Shown: positions 21,601-36,600 of the stretch, piece by piece
Position numbering within the stretch: position 1 is the stretch's first letter
How the letters are laid out: each line of letters opens with the position of its first letter
NCBI GenBank assembly: GCA_934047225.1
Contig: OW203983.1
Coordinates: 38,436,310-38,500,309, forward strand
Length of the DNA stretch: 64,000 bases
Origin: Ypsolopha sequella
Taxonomy: Eukaryota > Arthropoda > Insecta > Lepidoptera > Ypsolophidae
Direction: 5' to 3'
Notes under the pieces: model-generated
Seen by the model: the letters and a program-made list of their open reading frames with translations, nothing else
Databases searched by the model: none
What the model was told of the DNA's origin: nothing
Position numbers and translations under genes: made by a program

Positions 21601-24600
21601 GAGGTGGTATACCTACTATGTGACTAAAAAGAAAGTATATTTGGACCGGGAACCGATTTGTACAAGGCAAGAAGTACAAACCGGTTTGTTGAGCTTGGCA
21701 TTACCCTTGAGCCATAGTGACTCCGCCCAGGGCGGAGATGGAAATTATAAAAAAATAACCAGTCAAGTGCTCACGCTGTGCTTCGGTCCGCACCCCGAGG
21801 GTTCCGTAGCATTCTCACGTCTTAGCAGTAGACTTGAATTAAATTGTAACAAAATTTTGTAAAAAATGTATTTCATAATGTTAAAACACATGTTAAAACA
21901 GGAAAACTAAGTTGATCAAGTAATGTTCCACATAGAATGGGAAATAACAGTCGGATTTATTCCTTCAGTTACACCAGAAAAACTACTTGTGAACGGAATT
22001 TCAAGTTTCTGAGTCAACTGGAAGTGCCTTGAGAGGACGCCTTCCTTTTTCAACAGTTTTTGAACGATTATACTGAATCTACTACAGACGCAATCAATAT
22101 GAAACTTATACATGTGTTTTTTCCAATCTTTATCTTTACGTTGTAAGTAGCGTTACCTAATTAGAAAACTTTCGCTCGATAGATTTTATTTTTGAAAATA
22201 GTCTCTTTTTGAGTGTTTTTTTTGCTTTGTGTTTAATAAATTTGATTTTTATGTGTCATATTTTATTATCAATATGAAAATCTTGTTTATTAACTGTTCT
22301 AAGTTCAAAAATGACTTAAATGCTATATTGTAATTTTAGTCGATTTTAATCTTAAAACTCGTTCTGAATCGTTTCGCGCGCATTTTGGCGCACGCGATTT
22401 TCAATTTTACGAAAGTTAGGCTACGGGTTATAATTGCAAAGCCGCTGTGCGCCTAAGGAAGGCCTCGTCTTAGTAGGTTTTCACGGTGTGCCAAATTGTA
22501 TGAGATTATTACGTAAAGAGAAATTTAAAATTTTGTCGCGTTTTGTTGGAAGTCCGATTTTTAACAGCACTGTGGGGCCGTAGACGTAGGAAAACTTGAT
22601 ATCTCTCACGGGTCCGAGGAAAAAGGGTCTTATTGACAGACGGAGAACAAAGTGTTCCTATAACAAAGTGTCCGTTTTCTCGTATTAATGTACGGAACCC
22701 AACTCTAAATTCTCAATAGCGATATCGATCATGCATGACCGATACACGCCGATCTTTTTTATATATTTTTGCCGGGCTCTATATTTTAGGTTCCCTGAGG
22801 CCCTGGATCTCGAAGACTGAGCACATCGTATCGTAGCCTCATCTCTGTCGCACGAAGCACTAACAATCCGATGACAGAGACGGCGCTCTACGAAGCCGAA
22901 GATAGCCGATGTGCATTATTTACTGCCGAGTACTGTATGTATAGATAAAATGACTACTCACCAATTAGCGCGTCGTCTTTATAGATGATGGAGAGATGCG
23001 TGTCATGGTTGAAGTTCCGAAACTTGGCTTCGCAGCCGGCGAGCTGCGTGTGAGTGCCGTCTCTGTCGTGGTCGTAGTGCAGGGTACCGTTGTTGATCAT
23101 CGCCGAGATGTAGGGGTGTTGATGCTACCACAAGTACGTACAAAATTATGTTAATGTACAAATTAGAGCCGTTGGGACTCCAAAAATCAAAATCGATATT
23201 AAGCAATATAGGCTATTTAAGGTATAAAATTTAAAACTGTATTTGACACTTATTACACGTAAATTTTAATGTAAAAATTCAATTTAATACGAAGACATTA
23301 AAGCCGATTCTGAAGGCTTTAATTTTAAATTTAGTGCTGTCAAAACAAAATTTTCTTCATTGCAAAATAGTCCTTAGGTTTCAGGAACAGAAGTTAAATT
23401 ACTTTGGAAAATTTTAAGTTTTGACAGCACTATAACTAAAATTAAAGCCTTCAGAATCGGCTTTATTATAAAATTAAGCATACTTAAATTTTATGAAATT
23501 AATACATCATACAATCATATTAATAAAAATATTGAAAAAAAAATCTTGATAAGTAAATATCTAGACTTGACTATGATATAAAGGTGAAATTGTATCATCC
23601 ACCCGAATTTATACTGGAGACTCAGTGATCAGGAACAATGTTTAAAGACCATAGAGGTGAAATTAAAGCATTAATCGCAGCGTTGCGATCTGACGATGGG
23701 TAAACCAATTGGGAGGCAGGGCAAAGAAATTTTGTACAACGTAGGTATATGCATATTTCAGGGAACGTAAAAAGATCGCTCGTCTTTAGAATATGTGCAA
23801 GATGTTAATTTGACAAAATTAGTGGCCGAAGTAACAGGTATTTCAAAAAGTACTGTAACGAGAATTATAGATGAGGAAAATAAACAAGAAAGCGGCGCTG
23901 TCCACTTTAAATCTCCAAGAAAACAATTATTTCCAAAAAAACTAATTGAAATTGATAGATTAAATATAAAAATACAGACACGACGTTCTTACTACTTAAT
24001 TATTAGTATAGATTTAGTCTCAGTATAAAAACTAAATCTAAATAATTAGAGGTTGCCAAATAAATCATAAGATATATCTCAACGAAATCCTTCCGTGTGC
24101 AGCGTGAGTTATAGCGATGCGCTCACACCTCGTCCCTGCCTTTGTCTCCGCCCCGCAGACATCCTCAGCACGAACTTGGGAGTCCTATAGTCCAGTTCGT
24201 ATTGGTTTTTTTTGTTACTTCAAAACTGGTATCATTTAGCCTTGTTCCTGATCACTAACCGAGTCTCCAGTATTAATTCGGGCGGTTGGTTAAATTTTAC
24301 CTTGTATACAAATACGGTATTTAAATAAATGCATGCCTAAATTCGCAAATTCGTTGAGGTTTATATGCACACTAAATTACGATTGATTTTTTTACTTTAA
24401 AATAGCCAACGTTTTGCGGTCATTGTATATGTAATGAAATGACTAATTAAATAGAATAATATAAGAAAGATCAGTTGAAAGTCATAGTTACTAACATTAT
24501 GAGCACCATTGTGATTGCTGTATGTATCCAGAACAATGGCCAGCCCATTGAAGTAGTCTTTAGATCCGAACACCGGACCTGGCTGCATCCGGTCTTTGAC

Positions 24601-27600
24601 ATACCAGATCACGAACCCGTCCCCGAACAAGTCCTTGCCTCGACCGTGTACCTTGAACTGCACTTGGAGCTCCCAGTTTCTCGTCTGACATGGCTGGAAT
24701 GGGTAGAATTAATTATTTAATTGTAAGTTATAATCCGTCGAGCGTTTTTGGGATGGAAATATGCCAAGCGTGTACGCAAATTCAGAAAGTAGCGCTCGAG
24801 CTTTACAACTCTCTTGTTTGTTGAAATCTCTCAATTAAAATATCAATCAATCAATCAATCAAATAATTTATTTGTGAAACATAGGTTTACATGCGTAGAT
24901 GACAACAATATTTAATGTGCTCTATGTTTTGCCTCAGAGGCGTACAAAATTTCATAAAACAATAATACACAATAACAAAACAGTTTTTATATAGATGCAT
25001 TTATAATAACATCATAATTCACATTCATGTCATTAAAATAATAAATTAGACAATATAATAATTCAATTCAATTTAACTTTAATAAATATATATAGTATGC
25101 CTTAATTAGCTTTTTATTTATAATTACACAATATAACTTGAAATATATACAATAAATAAAAGAAAATTGAAAACTTGAAATATATTTCGGCCCTTAGTGG
25201 GCCGTCATCAGTCAAGTATATACTTAGGCCCTTAGTGGGCCGAAATATATTTCAAGTTTTCAATTTTCTTTTATTTATTGTATATATTTCAAGTTATATT
25301 GTGTAATTATAAATTCAATTCACCATAATACTTAATAAACTCAAAAAATGTCGCAGTTATAGAATAATTAAAATATGGAGAAGAACTAGTCTGAACTAGT
25401 TCTTCAGTCTACGTTACGTCTATGATGATGTCTGCATGTGGCATCTCTCATATACTTCTAAAGTAATTAATTCGCTCGCTCACACCGCGCTCCGCTTCTG
25501 CCCAGCTTTCGGTGTGCCAAAGACTACAGGTCGTCCGCTGCCTTGAGCGTGCGCCCGGTGCTGGGTCCAAGCGCTTGTTCCATTTCTATAGAGCAACTTA
25601 GTAATTACGAGACTATAGTTTATTGTTTGTTCCTTTAAAGAGAGCATTTTACATTTTGCGTACCACCACACAATACGGGTACGGAACCCTAAATACATTA
25701 CAGTAAATAATTACATTTGCGGTTATGGAGGATTAACTTAACTTGACACTTACGATCTAATAAACTCAATGTATCTAAAGGGCCGAAATAAGTAGGTCAT
25801 TGATAACTTCCGAAATTATTCAATATTTGTAATTTTCGCATGTTTTCCTGTGTGTGTGCTATAAGAGCTACCTGTAAACGAAATTTCAAGTTTTTAAGTC
25901 AACTTCTTCTTCTTCGTGTGGAAACTAAATTAAATTAAATCTTTCCAGTAAGTAGCTACTGTAATAGCTTTGTCGTTAGCCTGCATCAGGGGCTCTACCG
26001 CGTAATTCTCATTTGTATCAACTTCAAGCAAATGCATGCGAAATTCAACGCGTGCAAAAGAGATGGCATGTTAGGCGGGCGTCGTTGTACGCACGTCAAA
26101 TTTCAATCTCAAGTTGATGTTGATGTAAATGAGAATTACGCGGTAGACCCACTGGTCTAAGTGATTACAGGAAGCCGGACTACGGAAGTAGGCTCGACAT
26201 GAGATGGTCTGTCGTTTGTGGAACGCCGCATTGACAGTTCATGTTAGCATTTTCGGCGGAAATTCCCCAACGTTTAAGGTTATCCTTGGACCTTCCGACA
26301 CGAGCTCTAAGACGATTCAAGGATTTCCATACTAGCCATTCCTGATCGTGAGCCGGTGTTTTCCCCAGTCAGGGCTCAGATATGGCTGGAAGTCAACTGG
26401 AAGTGCCCTATAGGTTTTCATGGTGAGCAAATTTATATGTAATAAAGTCTGGTTTATTCGTCCAAGAATAAAGTGCAATGACTTTTTTTTGCGTTGAGTT
26501 AGAAGTCTGATTTTTTACAGCACCATGGGCCCGTAGACTTCTGTAGGAGGTATCAGATATCAACTTGATATTTGATACGGGGCCCGAGCAAAAGGGTCTT
26601 GACAGACAGACGAACGGACAACAAAGTGATCTTAGAGGGTCCGTTTTTTTATTTTGAGGTACGGAACCCTAAAAATATTAACCGAGATTACTGGTGACAA
26701 TACAACTATTGTTTTGTATAATTTAACCAAGGTGCTCAGAGGTTGAGAGAGACATGTATATGTGCGTCATCATTTGTTTTGATTTATTAGATTTCTGAAC
26801 ATCTGAAATGCTTGCAGACTGACTAACAAAGAGTTAAACTTTTGCAACACATAATTGCTTTGTGGAAATATTAGATATTCCCAAAATTATTTTGTTGTCT
26901 CCTCAAATTGGATTTCAAATTATTTCAGATTTTGATAAATGGAGGTGTTGAAATCTGTCTATCAAAATACTAGCGGGTGCCCGCAGCGTTGCTCACATGG
27001 ATCCTGTTTGTCTCGATCCCGTGGGAATTTCCTAAATCCCTTAAAAAAATATATATATAAATATATATACTTTGTAGAATATGTGGTAGCATTAACTATT
27101 TTCTAGACACCTTTAAGATCTTACAAACTCGACAAATTTCCCCATATTCCCAGTTAGACAAAAACCTGGCAACAGATCTAGAACTTGACAAATCAAACAA
27201 ATCAGCTGACTGTCACCCAATTAGCGACTCTATACTGGAGGACGGAAGAACCAAACTCGTTCGAATTACCCGCCACGACGGATAAAACCAATGGGGTCCA
27301 TAGCAGGATTATCTGGTGCTGCGCGTGGGCACATGATAGTGCTCTCTTCGCTACTTGCTGGAGAGAAGAAAAGGTAAGAGTATGTCAAGTGCTATAAAAA
27401 TGTATGACGGCAAGTAATAATCCCGCCGAAATGCTTACAGTTCGTTTCCTTATACAGGATGCTAAGGCGATATGTAAAAGTTTTAGCGTCCCTGTTACTA
27501 CATATGCGAAAAAACCCTCAGTGCGAGAGGGACGGATTCGTGGAAAAGTAGCAAAAAGTCAGTTTTTTTATAATATAAAATGTACTAAAGTTGCTATCAA

Positions 27601-30600
27601 AATTTCGTTCAACCAGTCCTAGATACATGGTTAAAACCCACTGCATTTCATATGTCATTCCAAAATGTCAAACCAGGAGAATTGGTGTCGAAAAAGACCT
27701 CATTTCAATAAATATTTGTATCGAGCCGAATTTCTCCAATCGCGTTTCTGTTCAACAGATCCCTAGGAAAAGACTCCAAAAATAATATAATATTTTATCA
27801 AAATAATACATTATTTACTGAAGTAGATATGCAGGTTCTAAAAGTGTCGTTATTTTTTCCGTAGCGCCTTGAGATGAAGTTGCGGAAGCCGGAAACTGGC
27901 GATAGTACACGCCCATACGAACTACTTTTCGTGAAAGAAATTTGAGTAATGGAGAAAAAAAACTGTTGTTTCCTACGTTTTGGTCGGATAGCTATGTAAC
28001 TTTTCTATGTCAACGTCGTACAAGAAACCTGCAGTTCAAATTTCATGTTTGATAGATCAGTAAGTAAGTCAGGGTATACCTCAGATTTCATGTTCTGTGG
28101 GATATACTTTTTTATATGTGTACTAGCCTTTCACCCGCGGTTCCGCCCGCCTTTATTTACGCTCTGCCCCTTTTTCGGCTGGGGTGTTATTTTATTAACA
28201 CCCCTTATAGCCAATAATATACATATGTTGATCATGGTCACGATGATAATAAAGAAAACCGCATCCAAATCCGTTGAATGGTTCTCGAGTGAAAACGGAA
28301 CATACATACCTACAGACAGACAGACGAAAGTCCTAAAAAATATTGATAAAATATATTTAAGGGGGCAACGAGCGTTTGCCTTTGTCACTCTTTTTAGCGT
28401 TCCGTAGTACCTAAAAGGTACAAAAGGAACCATTATGGTGAGACTCCGTTGTTCGTCCGTCCGTATGTCACAGCCTCTTAACTTTAGCACGGTTAAAGAT
28501 AAAGACATGAAATTTGACACAAAAATATCACTAATTTGCCCAAAAATCAAAGTAAAAAAAAAATTAAAATTGTTCAAAGTATTTCCAAAACAAAAGTGAG
28601 AAAAATAGAAAATATTATCTTAAAAATAGAACATGGGTATCATATCGTGGATATTAAAAAGCTGATTGTAAAAATTTATACTTTTACTACATTTACTGGC
28701 ACTGGTTTCGAGAAATCTTTAAAAAATCACAAAAATTTGTATGTCCCTCCCATTACACTGGTAGACCGAAAAATATGAAAATATGTCAATTGTAGATCAT
28801 AACTGGGCAATTAAAGGAAAACTATAGCTATATTCGTAACTATAGGTCAATTCATAGCTTATCGGTGCTATTTCTCGTTGGTTCTCCATTTCTCTCCATT
28901 CAACGCAATGTGTTGTTTGATAAGAAACTGCATAAATAAAATATGCAATTCAATGTCACCTTGACACTATCAATAGCTTGGTGTAACCTTTAAAGAAGGT
29001 AAAAACATCATGAATATAACTGAATATTTGATTGTTGCTTGTACTTTTATTTACCAGTATTGATTCAGTAGGTGGCAGGGGCCTAACGTAAGGCAAAGTT
29101 AATATAACTATTGTTAATCTCATGTTTAACCACACTACTTGCTCTAAATGTAGGTTAATAATGAACCCCCTAGCGATATCAAAGGAACTACCTATTCTAT
29201 TTTTGAAATAAAAAATGTATGTTTTGTTACTTTTGTCTCGTTTCATAATTTAAAAAAAAGATGGCGACCGTATAGTCGATTTAATAATAATTGTATTTTT
29301 TTGCAGAGTAAACCTAAGTACTTATATATTTTGCTTTATTTATTTTGTTTGGAACTGTACAGAAAAACATTAGAATGGTGCCGCGGTAGTGTCGTTCATT
29401 GTCAACGACACTACTGGTAGTGCGGCTGGTAGTGTCGTCTACAAGAAAGGGATTGCGGACGGGAGGGTGGATGAGGGGGTTGGCTGGCTGGGGGTCGAAA
29501 GCTCGTTGCGAGGAAGGCGCTACGGTCAGTCACATGTCGCGTCACGTACTTTAACCATTTAATTGGAAAATATTACCAATAAAAAATATGAAAACGTTTC
29601 ATTTTTAACGATTCTGTGTTCTGTTAGTGATTTTGATTCATATATTTCAATATAGCCAGGAGGTTCATTTTCAACCTGTGTATAACATACTACTCGTACG
29701 TGTGACAGACAGCGCAAGCAGGATTACAAAATAAGTAACAATACCTAATGGTGCGCAAAAGAGCAAATGGGATAGGATAAACAAGGGATTTGTCGTCCCA
29801 TTTGTACGCTAATGCATAAAATCTAATAAAAATTTAAATAACTTTATATATCGTCCACGCTATACTCTTATCCATCATAAAATTTCAGGTAATCAACATG
29901 TTTAAGAAATACAACTAAGTACTCGGAAGTTTTTGTATTTCAAGTTCCAAAACGTACCATTTTCACATAGACTTGTTTTAAATAACAAATGTTTTTATTG
30001 AATTTGAAAACATTATACAACGTGGTAGAACATAAATATTTGAAAAATGTATGAAAATTCCCATGACTTATGAAGTAACAGACATAAAGATATGAAAAGT
30101 ATGCGAGTAGACAAAATACTTAACAGTTTGGCCTGGTATAATTAACAATGTAGATTGACAGTAGGTGTTGGTATAACCTGGGTAACCAGCAAGCATGACC
30201 TTGTTGATTAGGTTGTTTGCTATATTAGCAAATGGAATATTATAAATCCAATAGTTGGTTTCTTTAAATCAACTAACATATCACGGCAACGATAGTATAT
30301 ACTAAATCTAAATAAATAAATAAATCTATGGATAGGATGTTTTGGCGAAATCGCTTTTCAAACAAAAGTTCATGGTTTTATGTCAATTCCCATTATTTTA
30401 TTTATTTATTAGGTTTTTAGGTTTCCGTACTTAAAGGGCAAAACGGAGCAATATTAATGTTACTCTGGTATCTGTCTGTCCGTCCGTATGTCACGGGTCT
30501 CTAGCTCGTAGACGGAATGAGTTGCAGACCTGAAATTTGGATATTTTGTGTAGAATGTTGACTCAAAACTAAATATTACATTATTTTGCAGAGGGGGTCC

Positions 30601-33600
30601 CATGCATGGAACAGGAGCCCATTACTTTTTCTTTAACCTGACATGTGGTACCTACGTCATTGTCTAGAGTTCATTCAGTAGAGTACAAATATGTGTTATT
30701 TTCTTTTATCTTCAAAACTAAAAGATGGAAGGCCATCAAAGTTGTCAGTTTTAGACCATAGTAGATATTTTTAAAGGCATTTTCAATGGTTAAAGAGACG
30801 CCAAGCCACAGTTGTACATACAACAAAATGGCGGAAAGGCGCGCGGCGGACGATGAACTGACAAATACATGTAGCAACTAAAATAAATAACACCGTACTG
30901 CGTGATGTACGTGGAACTGCGAGTTGCTTAGAAACGGCGGTTCCGCGGGGGCCGGGGGGTCGTTCGGACTACCGGGGTTCGGACTACCGAGGCCCTAAAG
31001 CAGTTAAGAATTTGGAATTGCTGTATATTATATACCAGGAGTGGCCAAGAGGTCAACCGCGGTCTACTGGTAATATTCAATTAAATAATAAAGACGATAA
31101 ATTGCTATTTTTAACATTTTCCACTATGAATGCAATAAAAATCAACATCGTTCTCGCTTAACGGAGGGGCACTTAAGGCGCTACAGAAAAAAAATTGACA
31201 CTTTTAGAACGTGCATATCTACTTCAGTAAATAATGTATTGTTTTGATAAAATAGTATATTATTTTTGGAATCTTTTTCTAGGGATCTGTTAAAACAGAA
31301 ACGCGATTGGAGAAATTCGGCTCGATAGAAATATTTATTGAAATGAGGTCTTTTTCGACACCAATTCTCCTGGTTTGACAATTCAGAATGACATATACCT
31401 ATATACTGCAATTATATTTTATTAGATGCGTTTTAACAATATCTAGGACCTGGTTAAACTAAATTTTTATAGCAACTTTAGTACATTTTATATTAATAAA
31501 AAACCGACTTTTTGCTACTTTTCCACGGATCCGTCCCTCTCGCACTGAGGATTTTTTCGCATATGGAGTAACAGGGACGCTAAAACTTTTACATATCGCC
31601 TTAAGTACCTGTTTGCGCATCGCAGTTATTTTATACGCTGCCCAATATGATAAACTTGTCGAGCATATGCAGTGTCAAATATTAACCCCCCCAAAAAACG
31701 CATGATGGAGCGAAGAATGCGAATTTTGTTACACAGAAGTTGTTTTTTACGCCTTTTAAACCCCACCTCGCAGTCGATCGCATGAAATATTTTTGAACAC
31801 AAGTAGACTTCACATGTCACAATTATCTTTCTAATCGTCATAATTCAAATCATTTGCTACGTCACTTTCTATGGACAATATTGCCAGTCCAGAAAGGCAT
31901 TCCTGAAGCATTGTAGAATGCAAACAAGTCTTTTTTATCTATATACATAATGTATAGTAATGTATAATAGTATAGACTAAAATGTGCGAGACTCAGTCCT
32001 ATTTCAGGCAAAATTTATGAGGGCGTAGAGGGCCTCGTCTGAGAGGCAGTGGCGTGCACAGAACTTTTTTCCGGAAAAGCAATCAGAACGTCAAGTACGA
32101 CAATAAAAAAAATATGATTTTTTTTTAATAACACTTTGAAAAAATTAAGTTTGTATGACGCCAGGGTAGGCACTGCCTTTCCTAGAGTGAACATTTTCAT
32201 ACAAACTTTTTTTTTCAAAGTGTTATTTAAATTTTTTCATATTTTTTTTATTGTCGTACTTGACCTTCTGATTGCTTTTCCGGAAAAAAGTTCTGTGCAC
32301 GCCACTGCTGAGAGGTCATGATTTTGTCGCCTGGCGCAAGTGCACCCCTCCTCCCCCCTCGTAGTTTAGGGCGTGAGCAATTTACGCGAATTGCCATAAC
32401 GTATTTATTGATTACTTTTTGTTTAAAGGAGTAAGGAAAACCACATTAAGATGTGAACTTTGCACCGAGATTCTGTTTTACTCCTTGAAGACACATTATC
32501 AGGACAATATTATGTGTACAATTGACAAAAACTTTGTTTTAAAATTAATCAAATTAAATACAAGCAGTGGGAAAACTAAGATGACATCACAACATAATGA
32601 AAATGCAAATTAGTAAAATCAACTACAAGAAAATTGAACAGTTGCCAGTATGGTACATATTAAAAACATACAAGCAAGAGCTTGTCAAGAAGAAAAAACC
32701 GGCCAAGTGCGAGTCAGACTCGCGTACCTAGGGTTCCGTATTGTGGATGATAAATTTAATTTTGTCATTTTTTTTCGTGTATTTCTCAACCGCTTTATTT
32801 TTCCTGTAATCTTTACGTAAACACTATTACCATGATTTTTTTCATAATGCTCGGTCTACCAGTTTTGGAGATAAAGACATACATTTTTTAGCATAGGTGC
32901 CTGAGCTTTGTTACGTAAGGGCGAAGGACCTGCACTTCCCGCAGCGCCGTAGCCGATGACGAAGTGAATTTGTGTCGTAAAAGTTACTTCAGTAAGTATT
33001 GATAGGTTCATTCAACAGATATGTTATTGGAACGACCACGATAATTAGACCATAGTCTAGGAAGAATAACGTTTGTATGAGGTGTCCAATTATCTTTGTC
33101 TTGTATATAAAAAAACTACTTGTGTCCGCGGGGGGAGGGATTCAGGGCGGTCCCCCTCACCCACTCCCCCCCAAACAGCGACCCGAAATTCGGGTGTTTT
33201 GTATCTATATTCTTACCTAGGTGATCTACGTAACAAGTGTAGTTTTTCCCAACTATTTTTTTTGTTTGAATTATATAGGTAGAGTGGGGGCGGGCGTCCA
33301 GAAGCCCGCCATTGAAATAGCTATCTCATAAAATACCTTGTTGAGCTCAGGTCGTTAACCGACACTTTTACGTAAAAAAAGTCACGTCTGCCATAGGTTA
33401 TCATACCGTATCAAATAAAAAACCGGCCAAGTACGAGTCAAACTCGCGTACCTAGGGCTCCGTATAGTGGATGATAAATTTAATTTTGTCATTTTTTTTC
33501 GTGAATTTCTCAACCGCTTTATTTTTCCTGTAATCTTTGGAGATAAGGGCCCCTACATATTACCATGATTTTTTTCATATTTTTTGGTCCACCAGTTTTG

Positions 33601-36600
33601 GAGATAAGGGAAGGGGACATACAACTTTTTATGGTTTTTCAAGGATTTCAAAATAGATGCAATTAAATATAGCCAAACTATATACTTTTACAATCAGTAT
33701 TTTAATATCTACAATTTGATACCCATATTGTATTTTTATAAAATATTTTTTTTATTTATTTAACTTCTTTTTATTTCTCATTTGTGTTATTTTTTTTTTA
33801 AATTGCTATAGTTTTCCTGTAATTGGCCAGTTATGATCTATAATCGACATAGTTTTCATATTTTCGGTCTATCAGTTTCGGAGATAAGAGGGGGGGGGGG
33901 ACATACATATTTTTGTGGTTTTTAGGGTTCCGTACCCAAAGGGTATTACTAAGACTCCGCTGTCCGTCTGTCACAAGGCTGTATCTCATGAACCGTAATA
34001 GTTAGACAGTTAAAATTTTCACAGATGATGCATTTCTGTTGCCGCTTTAACAATAAATACTAAAAAACAGAATAAAATAAATATTTAAGTGGCTCCCATA
34101 CAACAGACATTTTTTTGCCGTTTGTATAGATAATGGTACGGCACCCTTCGTGCGCGAGTCCGACTCGCACTTGGCCGGTTTTTTAAAGATTTCTCGAAAC
34201 CAGTGCCAGTAATTATAGTAAAAGTATATACTTCTCCAATCAGCTTTTTAATATCTACAATTTGATACCCATTTTGTATTTTTAGGATAATATTTTTTAT
34301 TTTTCTCACTTTTGTTTTGGAAATATTTTGAACAATTTCATATTTTTTTACACCGTGATATGTGGGCAAATTAATGCTATTTTTGTGCCAAATTTTATGT
34401 ATTTATCTTTAACGGTGCTATAGTTATGGTTAACGGTGCTGTGACAACGGACGGACGGACGGACAACGGAGTCTCACCATAAAGGTTCCTTTTGTACCTT
34501 TTAGGTACGGAACCCTAAAACCTTGACAGTGTACATATTTTATAGATTGATTTTGCAATGTCTTTTTCAAGTGAATATCAAATGAAATTTAATCAGTCCT
34601 CTGGAGAAAGAAAAAGTTGTTGAAATATGTCGCCACAGTTTGAAGAAAGGGAGTGATTGAAATCGGTATATATAGTTGAAATGGACAAAAGATATCAAGT
34701 CAGTTCAACAACAGTTTGTTTGTCCAAAATGAGTTTGCAGATTTAGCAAGCGATTTAGTACCAGCTATAAAAAAATTAATGTCTCTGAAGCCAAAGAATG
34801 TCAGATTATTAGGTTAAAAGTCTTATCCCAGAAGCACTAAATCGCAATATACATATGTACACAGTATTAAGAGTACCCAGAGATATAAATTTGGTCTCTC
34901 AACATATTTTATTTTAAGTATCAATATTTAAATGCTTATAAAACCACATTCGCAGATAGAAAGGTTTGCAATTGTAATAAGTAAATATATTTTTAATACC
35001 TTCGCTGACATCCTACTAAAAGCTTTAAATAACAAATTAATTGTCCCAGACAGAACCTTAACATTGTATCATAGTTAACTACAAACTTCCTGTCGTCAGA
35101 TCTTGGGTGCAAAATGGCAATTTAGCATTTAGAATCTTTGACCTTGAAATAAAATTTATTTAAAATTTCTGCCCAATCAGGGAACATTCACTTGTGACAG
35201 CCATTTTAAATCCGCAGAAGACTGGGGGCTTTATTGTCTAACTTCAATATATAACGCTAACATTTTCAAAGGCATTGTGATTGGCTAAAAATGATGTGTG
35301 ATGTCATTTCTAGCCGATCACAATAGCAATAGATGTTGAAGTTAGACAATAAGGCCCCAGATTACAAAAACAACCCTTGTCTGGTTATCAATTAGGTTCA
35401 GATTGGAGATTATTCACATATTATTTGATTATCGTCTTGTCATAGCTAGACAATGGTAGGTTTTGGAATCAGCTCTTAAATTTTTCTTTACTCAAAATAT
35501 TTTTCTTGCAAAATGTTAACAATATTAGTTTCAGCACCATTTACCTAGCTATGTTTTTTATTGTTATGCAGATATTCGTAGAATAGTTCTACATATAAAA
35601 AAATATTAAGGCTGAGAACCCATGAACGGGCTATGTGGATTCTTGATATTTCTAAATTTCATTATATATCAGAATCTGTCTTCCATGAAAAAATTTCTGG
35701 CAGAACACATAAATAAATAATGTTTTTGAAATTATACACAATCGTTTTATTATATAGCATAGTTGCATCCTAAAAGCGTTAGTCCACAATCTGTCTTTAT
35801 ACCAGATGGAATTCTGGACCATGGACAAACACTAACAAATAAAAAAAAACAGGACATTCTGGGTCATAATAATAGTTCGCATTTTGCAGAATTTTATTTT
35901 ATAAGACATGGCAGGAGCAAAAGGCTCAAATGGCCCCTTAAAAATGCAGATATTTTATGTACTTATTCATTATAGAAATTATTACTTAAAAATGTAACAT
36001 GGTATTATTACAGACATTGAAATAATATTCTAATTTGTGTTCTTTATTATACCATCATCATCCATTATTCCTTATACCAACAATAGAATACTCATAACTG
36101 ACCTATTTCATACAAAATATACAAAAAGAAATAAGTTTGGTGGTAGAAAGCGACTCAAGCCCCCCCAAAAATAATATATATATATAATGTCAGTGGCATG
36201 CACAGAACTTTTTTCCGGAAAAGCAATCAGAAGGTCAAGTACAACAATAAAAAAAATATGAAAAATTTTTAATAACACTTTGAAAAAAAAAAGTTTGTAT
36301 GACGCCAGGGTAGGCACTGCCTTTCCTAGAGTGAACATTTTCATACAAACTTTTTTTTTTCAAAGTGATATTTAAATTTTTTCATATTTTTTTTTATTGT
36401 TATTCTTGACCAATTGCTTGCTTTTCTAGCAAAAAGTTCTGTGCACGCCACTGGTAAAGAGTATTTTATTATTGGTGGCTTAAACAACCTAGTACAGGTC
36501 CCGGCAGTAAACAATGCACATCATATCATAGCATCATCTCTGTGACATGAAGCACTAACAGTCCTGTGACAGACACGGCACTCTACAAAGTCAAAGATGG

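Noticed and set aside
24841..24975. Possible LINE 3' UTR beginning at the (ATCA)n tract
   Set aside because: No coding part, poly-A or second copy was found, so only the microsatellite is reported.
28131..28577. 148-codon minus-strand open frame, the second longest in the window
   Set aside because: It runs through a partial copy of dispersed repeat F and AT-rich DNA and has no domain; treated as incidental.
34085..34369. Minus-strand frame with an Arg-rich end (SASRTRARRVPYHYL)
   Set aside because: This is the translated start of repeat F (GTGCGAGTCGGACTCGCGCA), which recurs in many repeats and is not a gene.
32015..36344. Two nearly identical short frames (KVLLKIFHIFFIVVLDLLIA type) at 32.1 and 36.2 kb
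   Set aside because: They are translations of the two family E hAT MITE copies, not membrane-protein genes.
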